The notes below the pieces were generated by a model, which ran no database searches, was not told the origin of the DNA, and saw only the letters and a list, made by a program, of their open reading frames with translations. Positions 43,381-54,600 of a stretch of DNA of 64,000 nt are shown piece after piece. The DNA comes from Phoronis australis. Its lineage: Eukaryota > Phoronida > Phoronidae. The translations under genes and the position numbers were made by a program. Numbering within the stretch: the stretch's first letter is position 1; each line of letters opens with the position of its first letter. The stretch lies in assembly GCA_002633005.1 (NCBI GenBank), contig NMRA01000089.1, positions 874,003 through 938,002 of the forward strand, read 5' to 3'.

Positions 43381-46356
43381 TCTATCATCAGAATACGGTA
43401 GTCGTAGCGCCAGGCCTGGATTCCCAAACCCGGGATAATACCCACATTCTTCGCGTTGGTAGACCACGGTTTGTGCCGCTCACACTTCCCGATTGCCTAC
43501 AAAAGGTGACTCGAATTAATTAAAGTTCCTCCGAAAGAGGGTCTTTTTGAGTTGAAACTCAGCTGAAGGATCCATTTTGCAACAAAATTCTATAGAAGGA
43601 TACTTTCATTTTAATTGAGAATTGTTTTATTAAAATTAATACACTCTAAAGTGCGTATTTCTCATTAACTTCCAAATCACTAAATAAAATGTTTTATTGA
43701 AAGCAAGACCAACACTTCATCTTACGCATTTTCGTAGACTGAGGCAACAAAAGGGTCCCTTGTAACTGTTTTTATATTGTCTCAGTCTAAAAGGGGTTGG
43801 TATCCTAATAAATTTCCCAGCGGCACATCCTGCAAAAATTGAGTGCAGCACATTCTCCCCCGACCGAGAATTTTTTTTGTGTAAAAGTAGTCATTCTACC
43901 TGTGTAGATGAGTTTGGAATACCCCGTGCATTTTTCACCGAAGCCCTCAACCAGACAGTTGGCGAGTAACTGCAATGGAAATATACATCACCAAAGGTTC
44001 AACATTTGAATCCCTTTTTGATTTGAATGTTCTAGTATGCTACTTTTCTCGAACATAAAAGTTTTAAAAGAATTTTATGCCTGATTTTCCCTTCAAGAAA
44101 AATACACGCTTCGTCGCTTCTGTAAACCAATGGCGTGTTTGTTTTAAAAACGTTAAGTAACCCTCACGGTCACTTCGCAAGGTTGATTTTTAGCTTTTGC
44201 CAAATTACAAGGAATGGCTAACTCGTGCTTTGATACCTGAGCATTCACAGACGTCAGTTATAGATTAATCATAATACGATTGAAAAGCAGCCTGCTGTCT
44301 TTTGTATTTCTCAGCAGCAGAATGCGGGCAACCTTTGTCAGCGGGCATGGCGATTATTGCGATTAAACACGAATAGACTCACATAATAAGAATAATTTAA
44401 CCGCAATGGAATTGTGCTACCGTATCGTTCTATTCGAACTTGTTAGGCGTAACAGACATTTATTGAATTTATATGGAAGTTTACAAACATTGTTTCGGAC
44501 TAAAATAAAGCGTGTTATGTTCGGCTTGTTACCCCAGTACAGTAAGAATGTCAAAAACAATTACGAAACAAACGCTAGTTATATGTGAGAGGCAACGTCT
44601 GATGTAAACTAGAGATTAAGAAGTACATAAGTTTACTTCGTTGTTGTGGCTTGCTGAGAAATGAATTGTCGACTGCGTCGTTTACTGATGTCCGGGTGTC
44701 GACGATGGAGGAGTAGACCGACTTGTATAAGCGTTTAGAAATCAGTTGTCAAGTTAAACGGTAAGTGAAAAGCTGTTTTCGAACACGTGACGTTGGCGAT
44801 TCAATATATTGGCGGTAAAAAGTACACGCACGTACCGCATTGGCACATTTGGTCCGAACTTTTGACAGGTCTGTTAATAAGTCCAAACCCGCCTCTGGTA
44901 TCGCCTAAATTAGACCAGAGTTCGCCAATCACAAATTGGGGTGTCCAGCACCAGGGAGTCGATTACAGCCGACTACCGAGTAGGTCAGTCCTGACAGCAT
45001 CGCTCACATTTTTCCATTGTATCGAATCTTTTCAACTTACACCGACGCAGCGGCACGCCAATGTGAAAACTATTGGAATTTCAGTGGTCACTCTATCAAT
45101 CATGGAAAACAGTAACTCACTGCGGGAGAATGTCTCTGAACTCCCGCTGGTTGGCCGAATCTCCCACACGGTCGTCACCAACTTGTCGCCAGTGAGCTTC
45201 CAATTTTGCACTCTTTCAGGGCAGGTTGTCTTAAAGTTTTTATTCTTTCTGCGACTGTCAAGAAATTTTCAAGTTCCTTAACACATGTCACCTAGACTAC
45301 CAATTCCTTGTCGGCGCACAAAACTCATCTCATACCAGTTCCATTCCTTTCACGCACACTAACGCGCACAACTTTTCGTGTCTCACGAACACATTACTTT
45401 GCAAATATTTTGAATATCGTAAAATAGAAATTGTCCGTGAATATTAACCAGGTTATAGAATTTCATTGAAAAAACACCGATACTTTATACTATTACTAAT
45501 CAAGTATGTAAAATTCAATTGTCACGTTCTAGCGTTCCATATTGACCCAGCTCAAGAGTAGAATTCTTTCCCTACTTGTAAGAACTACCTAGTGGTCACT
45601 ATGTACATACTCCTCTTGGTGAATAGTTATGCAAATGATGTCAATTCAACTCAGTTGGAGATGGCCTGCATCTTACATTTGACAGTTCATTTCATGATTC
45701 ATTTGGAAAAAATATTTTTAGTCTCCCCAAACTTTTGAGTAGACTAGAAGTATTTTTGTTTCAGCATTTTCCTAGACAATTCGCCAAACTAAATAAGTCA
45801 ATGTACGAGCATACATGTAGTCACATTCGTATTGGATTTGTTTATTGTTATCATGTCTAGTTCTAACGTGACAAATAAGCCCAATTCGGGCTGGATACAT
45901 ATTGTTATTATAATCCATATGTTGTTGATACTAACCAATGTGCACATGTCGCTACACTATAATAAATAAACATGACTCCTACTCGTGTTCACGGGATCGC
46001 TGCATTCGAGAACAATCAACATGCACGACTTCCATAGTTTCATTGTAACCCAGGGATAGTATACGAATATTTGATTTATTTTTCATTCATTTTCATGTTA
46101 TAGAGTATAGGCGTAAGTTGTTAAGTGATTTTGTTAAAACATCTAAAATGGTGGGAATTTGGTAACAAATAGAGACTACCAGTATGAAGTTGATTTGTGC
46201 GTAGAGAATTATAACAAAAATGGGAAGTTACCCAAGTGTCGGGAACGGGTGTGTGAATGTCTTTCGCTGACAAGGAATACAGCGCGGGAGCAGGATTGGT
46301 CAGTGCGCGAGGACAGAAACATGACTGCGAGACGGGGAAAAAGTGGTGACAGTATC

Positions 46357-46453
46357 GTTGGCCAAGTGGGTGAACGTTACGCAAGTAAATTACGTGCGTA
46401 GGTTAATTCTACGCACGTAATTTAGGTGCGTATCGTTCACCCACTTGGCCAAC
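46357..46453. repeat. Large near-perfect hairpin (45-nt arms, 7-nt loop)
   Basis: Left arm 46357-46401 begins GTTGGCCAAGTGGGTGAACG; right arm 46409-46453 ends with its complement. 42 of 45 positions pair, loop GTTAATT. The sequence beyond the arms does not pair, so the whole element is the foldback. Such a structure could extrude as a cruciform. It may be a minimal foldback/MITE relic. Confidence 0.75.
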
Positions 46454-47549
46454 AGCAAGTAGTGCGTAGGATCCATGAGAGGATAATGACGTGAGTGCAG
46501 CGCGTGAGCGAGAAGAGTTTAGTGAGCAGACAGGAAGGTATGAGGGAAGTCTAGGTGCCCTGTTACACTACCTTGTCAGGCAAAAGAAGTTCATTTTGTC
46601 AGACAAAAACAACCCCCCTTCCATGACTTCATGGATCTACAAAACACAGAGGTCCATGGCAGCCCATACATTCTGACCCCCCAACTGCCACTCCGATGCA
46701 CGACTTTGGCATACTAAACTTGGTATCTATTTTACTTAAAACTTACCTGCCCTGGTTTCAAATTCATATACATTCATTGAATAGACTCACACCTCCAAGC
46801 TATCCCTCGGCAATCAATTGCCCACGGTCGCTGTGTAGTGTGCAGCAGATGATGAAGTCGTAATCCTTTCTATTTACTTGGATCATATTTTAGAAATAAT
46901 TACGTCCTCTAGGGTTTTGAAGTTATAATACTGTTTTAATTATCTAAGTAATTATCTTTATATGATCAATAGAACAGTCGTTCCGAGGAAATGTTTGTAT
47001 GCAGCTTGCGCGACCCCTGAAGTCCACTAGTTTGATAATGATTTCACGGTTGTGCTATCCCAGTTGCTTTGCCATTATGGTCCATCAAAACTAATATTCC
47101 ATTTTAGCAGTGATTTCAATTGTCGCATCCTGAAAAACAAAACCCGGAAAACAGAAGACTGGCCTCATTGTATCCAGCTATAATTTTCCTGCCTCTTTAA
47201 TTGCACTTTCGAAGGCATGTACCCATGTTCCTGGATGACTGGAGTTTGGAGTTGATGGCTTCCAGTGGCTTCCTTTAGTCATTACTACATGAACGTCGCC
47301 ATACTTTCTTCTGGCAATCGAACAATTCCGGTCATGTGCCTAACATTGAGTATCACCCCTAAATTGGACAACACTAAATTAAACCGTTTGCATTTTAGGA
47401 ATACTACGCCAAGAAGAATTTTACAACCGAATATCACGAGAATCGTAATTCTTCGCCAACCCACAATGACAAATAATTGGAAAGCCAGTGTAGCGCAGAT
47501 CGTGGGACCCAAACTGTCTGGTGCTACGGCCACTGCTCTAACATGGGCG

Positions 47550-47609
47550 GGAGCGCAGAAACAACCATCGAAAGTGATAAAGAGGTCTTACTATACGGGC
47601 AGCTTGTAA
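47550..47609 (+). CDS. Possible upstream small exon, status uncertain
   Basis: ATG then 20 more codons (MGGSAETTIESDKEVLLYGQ plus L), ending exactly at donor CTT|GTAAGT, phase 0. It looks like a first coding exon. However, splicing to the acceptor-like TATAG at 48429 would read a frame that stops at TAA about 100 nt on, not the LRRC74 frame. It may be a 5' UTR exon with a uORF, belong to another transcript, or be chance. Confidence 0.2.
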   Translation, partial: GAQKQPSKVIKRSYYTGSL

Positions 47610-48436
47610 GTAGTATGGTAGTATTGAAATGCAATATTTCGGTTCAGTTGAAAAAGTTACTTCATTAATTGTAAAACTTGATCTGCGAATTAATATATTT
47701 ACGGATAACGAGTTTCGGGAAACTCTGTCATCAGAGAATCAGCGATTGGTTTCCGCCATAAGTACAATTCGCCATTTCCCATGTTTGCCGTTCTTTTCCG
47801 TGTATTATTTTTCAAAGTATGTCACAATTGTTCATAGAATGAAACATGACTTAGCAAATAACTCCGGTCATAAAATGCCATGCTAGTTATTACACACCCC
47901 AAAACCACGTGACTATGAACACAACGAGCGCTGGTAGAGTAGAAAGCACATTAGCAAACGTGGCCGAAATGAAGGGAAATGGTCAGAATTTGATATCCGA
48001 ATGAAATAACTTGAAGCCATCTTTTGAGGTCATTCATACGAAACAATTATTTAAGGAACTGTAGTGACTAATAAACTATGATCTTACGTAAAATACATTA
48101 CCGGAAACCATGGTCGTTGTTCAAATTAAGGTAATCACGGCAAATTGTAAAGAAGAAACGGATTCTCTTATTTCTAAAGATGGCTGAATACTGTATAAGA
48201 AAAGAGTATCACCTCTTCCCTGTGTCCAAAGAAACATTTTTTTTCCAAAATATGCAATCGAAAATTGTTGGCATGTTACTGACAATGTTATTACACCTGT
48301 CTAATGACGTGTATCGTCTCTTCCACCTCTACCCTTCCACCCTCGTACTCCAACATTTGTCACTCCTCGTGTTGTAAACCTTCTACCCTCACCCTATGTC
48401 AGCGCCCCCCTAACTCCCTCCACTTATAGGGACCGG

Positions 48437-48647
48437 ATGCCAATTCCACACAAGATCAACCCGGAGAACAGGAAAAAAATCGCGCGGAAACCGAAGAAAG
48501 GAAACGCGAAAAGGAGTCACGACCAGAGTAAAGACGATTCAAATGGCGGACGATTGGGTAGCCGTCACCTTAGTGCCTACGGCGGAAGTCATAGCACGGC
48601 TGATACAGATGAGGACGCGTACTTCGATACCGACCTTGAGGAGGAAG
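48437..48647 (+). CDS. LRRC74: LRRC74-like exon 1 (first known coding exon)
   Basis: ATG 48437 to donor G|GTGCGT (48648); 70 codons plus one base. The basic start (MPIPHKINPENRKKIARKPK) passes to an acidic end (DTDEDAYFDTDLEEE). It is the only ATG before the exon end in this frame after the stop at 48305-48307. An acceptor-like TATAG ends at 48429, so a 5' UTR exon upstream is possible. From 48430 a second frame is also open for about 33 codons. Confidence 0.78.
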
Positions 48648-51600
48648 GTGCGTGAAGATTAAGTGGGTGGGTGGGAGTTGGGGGCAAGATCTGGTGATTA
48701 GGTACAGATATTTTCTTAATGAAGTAGTCTCTTTGTTGGGATCGCCCTGACGCACAGAGATGGAAGGAAGGTTTGTCATCTCTGTGTAATCTGGATACGT
48801 ACACGTTGTACAAGCACGACTTAGTTTCTGAAATTAATGTTAAACGTTTGCACGTTAAAAAGTACCGCTCAGCTCTGGAAAGATTCAAACGTGCTAATCA
48901 CGAACCAGCAGTCAAGATTGGCAGACACACTGGGTTACCGAGAGAGAATGCATTTGCTTGTGTTATTCTTTAAATTGTATTGAAGATGAAAGACATGTTT
49001 TATTAGAATGTCCGCTGTATTATGACTTGGGAGAGCAATACAACAACAATGTACACATGAATATCAACAGTAGAGACCTATTTACGGTCATTACGACAGA
49101 TTTAATTTGTTCTGATCTATCAAAGTTTGCAGTCGCTGCTGTTAGGGAATGGCAAACTGTAGTAAATTTATTGCTACTGTTTATGTATTGCGTTGTTCAT
49201 AATTTTGTACACGGTCTGGGGTCTTTGTACTTGGAATAAAGTTTATTATTTATAATATTGAACGGTTTGAAAACGTCAATATTTAAAAAAATTCTTTGCC
49301 ACAACTGAGGACCTCCTGTCCATTTGAAATATGACTGACTTTGAATTAAAATTCACGGAGCTTGTTCAAGGAATTATCGAAATGATTTTGAATTGAACAT
49401 TTTCTCTGACATCCCGATGACGATGTTTCAGCAGCTCCGAAGATTAGCACGCACTATACATGATATTTGAATCTTCCATCTGATGATCTATGAGTATAAT
49501 GTGGTTTGACACGCATTGCCTTTGTTGTATTTTTCAGATAGGACATACGAACACAGCCTAAGAGACAAAAATGCATATTTTTATGCCTGCAAGAAATTCA
49601 ACGTAGTCCCGTCCTCTTATTTTATGAAAAACATGGGAAAATCTAATGTGCTCATGAACTACCAAGGTATAGGGGACAAAGGTTGCGCAGCCATGTGTGT
49701 ACCTCTTATGGTACGTGTTGATAACCTTTTATATGAATGGTAACCATAAATATTAAAGTGGTATTTTGCCGCTGTTCAACTGTAAATTTTGAAAAGCGTT
49801 TTAGGATTTAATGTTACTACGCTCATCCGGAATACATACAGGTCGTCCATTTGAGGCACTGAGTATGGCCGTCATCCGGGGAATTCCAAAGGATTTGTAC
49901 AGTAGCACAGGGCAACAACTTCATTAGACTGCTTTATTTGGAAAGACAAATGCGCATGAGAACAAAGTTGGTGTCTCCAGGTTATAAATGGTTTATAGCG
50001 GTTGTGAGTACTTTTAGTGGTATTGTATTTATACTAATAAGATGCTACTACATATTAGCTGCAACGTGTTTGTATATATTTTCAGAACAACCACACGATA
50101 ACAACGTTAGAACTGGCGGGAAACGCAATCACAGCAGAGGGCGCAGAATTCTTATTGGAAATGTTCCGTGAAAATATCTTCATCAATGATTTGGTAATGA
50201 TTGTGATTTTTTGGTTTTACCAATTGTTTTATATGCTTGGACTCTGGGGCCGATTTCATCAAATGACCTAACACCTTTTCAGTTCTAAGTCTAATACACA
50301 CGTGTGGTAATAATTTCCTGATTACTTCTTCATGAGATTCAATACATGATTATATGAAAATAAAACCTCAGTACACCAGCATTGCGACAGTTAAAAAGTA
50401 GTTGTCAAGTCACAGTTGCGACTTGTTTTTGAAAGAGGCCACTGGTTTTAACATTATTCACAGTAGTGAAAATCCCGTCTCTATTTTAAACGTTCACAAT
50501 GACTAAGTACACCTAATTAACCTTTTTCTCTGTTGCAGAGTTTAGCAGAAAATCCGCTGGGATCGGAGGGTGCTAAAATTGTGTCAGAAATTCTGAAAAT
50601 AAATAACCAAATAACCAAACTGGATATATCAGGTAAGTTACATCGAAAGGTACTACTTCAAATTGCTAGATGCTCTCACTGCTATTGCAGTTGCAAATAT
50701 TTTAAAACGACAAGTGCACTGGATAGAGACGTTTATTCACAGTTGTTGTTCCGACATGTACGTCAATCCGTGAAACGTCATGGCGGACGTCAAGGATATC
50801 GCAACTCCGTTTACAAAACATCTCCCAACATCAATTGCTCAAGTGCTGGTAAGAGTGCGAGAACACTCCCAGGTACACGAGTACGCCTAATTTACATGCG
50901 AAGGAGGTGACACAATAAGAATTACAGATACGGCGCGCGACATGGTCACGTGTTACGATTTATACAAAACATATACAATAGATGGCGCAGTCATCGTTAC
51001 AGCTATCATTTCTTGATTCGATTATAATGCAGGGAGAAAAGAAAATGTCATGTTTTTCAAATCGTGCCATTTCTCAAAACAAACTGATAACAACGAATTG
51101 ATCTGAGGTGCGACACTTGGTAAAATTTATGGCGTGTATTACATACGGAAACAATATTCGCAGTTAACGTGTAAAAGTGAACTTCTTAAAACAAAAGAAG
51201 AACGTATAGAAGAACGTACTTAAAAGTCTCAATAATACAACAATAACTCTAGACATGTTACTGTTTTATTGCAGGTTGTGGGCTCACCGAGAAGGATGCA
51301 ATACACATTGCCGATATTTTAAATGTACGTAAAATTCATTGTAACTCACTATTGCTTAAATCAGTTTGCTCAAAACAATAGTATGAAATCTATACCATTG
51401 AGCGCGTTATCAATTGTGGAGAGAAGGTGAGGGAATGTAACCGACACCTACCACACTATGAGAGAGGGTGATGTTTCGCAGTTGCGGAACCATGGATTGC
51501 GGTCCCTTGTTTTTGTATTACTCCAATGGCGGAATATGGTAGATCCTTTCTCATCATCCTGGATTCACGCTTGCGTTGTTCTCATTCTCAGTACCAAAAT

Positions 51601-54600
51601 GCTATTGTTGCAACTGTGTGAAAATTGTGCAGAGTATATCTAGTTGTATGATATAAAGATTGCGTGCTTCGGAGCCCAGTTTGTTCTCTCAAGTGTATCA
51701 CAGGTAATTAGAGTGATATGGAAACATTCGTGTGTTTCATTACCGCTTTGTTTAAAACAATGGGAGCAACTGAAACGAGGATGAGTGACAAATCGATCCC
51801 TTCGTTGGTCTACAGCGGGCTACATTTATATCCCGAACTATTTTCCAGAATACGACTACCTTAGAGCATTTGATAATTACAAACAACGAGTTTGGAGACA
51901 AAGGTGGAGAAATTTTGGGCCCGGCAATTGGTAAGTGAAATCATAGAATACGAAGTTTGTTCGTATATCTCGTATCGTTCGTACCAAATACACACAGATT
52001 CTTCAAAAACACCAGAAATGGTAGAAGACCTTGACACGTGGACAAGCGCCTTGTATCATTTCGGCAAATATTTGCTGCTCAATTTAAAGATTTGCCCATT
52101 TAGTATAACGTAAATGCCAGATTTCCCTATTCAAGGATCAAACTTTTTTTCAATAATATACCTCAACCCAGAGAAACCATATATTTTGAAAAATAAAAAT
52201 TGTAGAAACGTATTGCGCTCTCAAAAATAATACCAAGACGTTTGTAGTCTCGTGACCTTTTTTTTTAAAAATCATGATTTTTCACGAAGATTGCCCTAAA
52301 TTCAGTATGCACGTGATTTTTTTTACTTGTAAATTTTGTCACGACTATTAGCTCGTGAAATCTGAAGTCAAAAAGTCGTCATTTTTTGGAAGTCGAATTC
52401 TCAAGCTAAAATGTCTAAATGACACACACTTTTGTTTCTAATAAAATAAAGGAATAGATGCATTTCGTCCTATTTGCATACGTAAATCGAATATGACTTT
52501 TACTCTCATGAAACAAAAAAATTAAAATTGTCCTTACCATGACAGGTCTTAATGGTTTCTGTTGAAGAACATTCACTCCCTCAACAGGTCAAGAAACGCG
52601 TCTGAAAATCAAGAGTTTTTGGAAATTGGCCAATCTTAGCACTCAGAGAATTCCATTTAAAACATGGTCAGTCACATGACACAATAATGACCAATTCCCT
52701 GTGTACATCGAGCTGTTGGTCGTGGCTCTTCAGTTAAGGTCAGCACATACGAATAACCATGGGAGGCACAGCACTGAAAAAAGTGGGGGGCTAAAGCCCC
52801 TCAGCCCACCTGTGGTGCATCACCTGTAGATCATGTACGGCGTAGCACTGAAAAAACTGGGGGGCTATAGCCCCCCCCCAGCCCCCTATGGTGCGCCGCC
52901 CATGATAGCTTGATAGCAGCTGAGCAATCGTACTGAAATGCACTTTTGGTCAGCCAAACCTCAATGAGGTTATTCGCACACTGTGAGCAAATTACTTAAT
53001 GACCTGTTATTTACGTTTGCAATAAACATCGTAAGTGTAGCACACACGGGGAGAATGAGGCAGCGAAGAGATTTGTTGTTGTGATGCAATATTTAATTTC
53101 CATTGGCTACCGAAGGTAATTAGCAAACCATTGAACTCACCTCGCCCACATGCTGTGAGGATTTGCGCTCGCCGAATAAAATTTATCCAACAAGTGAGAC
53201 GTTTGCGTCGTCGCTTGGCGAGCCAAAATCCTATCGCAGACGAGAGCTATGAGCTGAGCTCATTTGGATTTGAGGTACATAGTTCTTCGTCTGCGCTGGC
53301 CATTAAAAACTCGAAAATATGTTTAGTGACAGTTAAACAATGCGAAATGCAGTTTTAAATGACGTCCAAAAAGTTGTACGACTTTTGAAGTTACGGTAAT
53401 TTATGTGAAACATAAATAATCACTAACTTTTGTGTATCATTTTCGGTGCATGTATGCATTTCGTTTCAATGATCGCCGAGAGTTTTAAACACATATAGTT
53501 CACGGGTTAAAAATTAGTATTCAAATATATTTTAAGACAACTGCAGACATTCATGATAACATCACACAACTGTATTGCAGTTTGAGGATTACAATAAAAT
53601 ATTTCCACATTACAGGTGCTAACGACAGCTTACTAACCTTGGATTTGAGTTGGAACCACTTACGTCTGAAGGGTGCCATAGCCGTAGCTGATGGTTTAAA
53701 GGTAATCTTCGTAATAATTTATAATGCATTTACTTGTCTATTGTAACTTTTTCGTGCTATACATGTGAGTGTGTTTTCATTTATTCTTTCAAGTTGTTTT
53801 TGTTCAGTCGTAACATTGCTGTGATTCAGATATATTGATTATTCTACAAGAATGCAGTCACTGTAATATTTCCTAATAATTTCAATAACTTTTGTATCAT
53901 TTTAATTTTTAAACTTGGACATCATTTGGAATAAGTTCCACACCTTCCGGTGCATAATCCATCGAATTTACTCGTATCTTGTCTTGTCCTGTTCCCTGAA
54001 AGTTTGTCATGATGACTAAATAAGTTCAATCAATCAATCAATCAATCAATCGATGAATCAATCAATCAATCAATCATTCAACCAACCACTATTAAAACAA
54101 ATCAATCAATCGTTCATTCCAATATGTAACATGATTGGTATTGACTTTTTTAAAAGTTTATTCCATCAGCCAACCACGCATGAGTTCAAGTACAGCGATG
54201 AAATTCAAATAAGTAGTACTGATATTAGCCAAAACCTTAAAGTAAACGTTTTATATAGTACCAGGGGGTACTAAAAACCAACCAGGTGTTCTAAAAGAGC
54301 GTCATTTATGAGTAGGCGTTAAATCGACTATTTGGAGCGACTGTTTTCGAATGCCAACTGTGTAATTACAACGATGCCGTTAATCACGTAACCATGGAAT
54401 CGCTATGGCAGGGGACTACTTAACTATATGACCATTAATAACTTAACGTTTTCAGATGAACAACACGTTAAAAACGCTCAATGTGTCGTGGAACGGATTC
54501 TCAAAAGAGGGCGCGAAGGTACTGGGTGAAGCTCTCGCAATCAACAACACTCTTCAAGAGTTGGATGCGTCTTGTAACCGTCTGACTGTTGAAGCAATAG

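Larger units (their letters stand above)
43381..48436. other. Intergenic / 5' region of the LRRC74-like gene
   Basis: Contains a strong donor-like site AAACG|GTAAGT (44760/44761), a large hairpin (46357-46453), a short ATG frame ending at a GTAAGT donor (47550-47609), and a C/T-rich tract before 48430. The reading frame of 48437 is open back to a TGA at 48305-48307 without another ATG. Promoter and 5' UTR exons of the downstream gene probably lie here, unproven. Confidence 0.35.

Noticed and set aside
44787-45281. 164-codon open frame
   Set aside because: No ATG at its start, no domain, and no splice partner recognised. Not supported as coding.
46159-46401. 80-codon frame overlapping the large hairpin
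   Set aside because: It ends inside the hairpin arm and shows no domain. Probably part of the repeat, not a gene.
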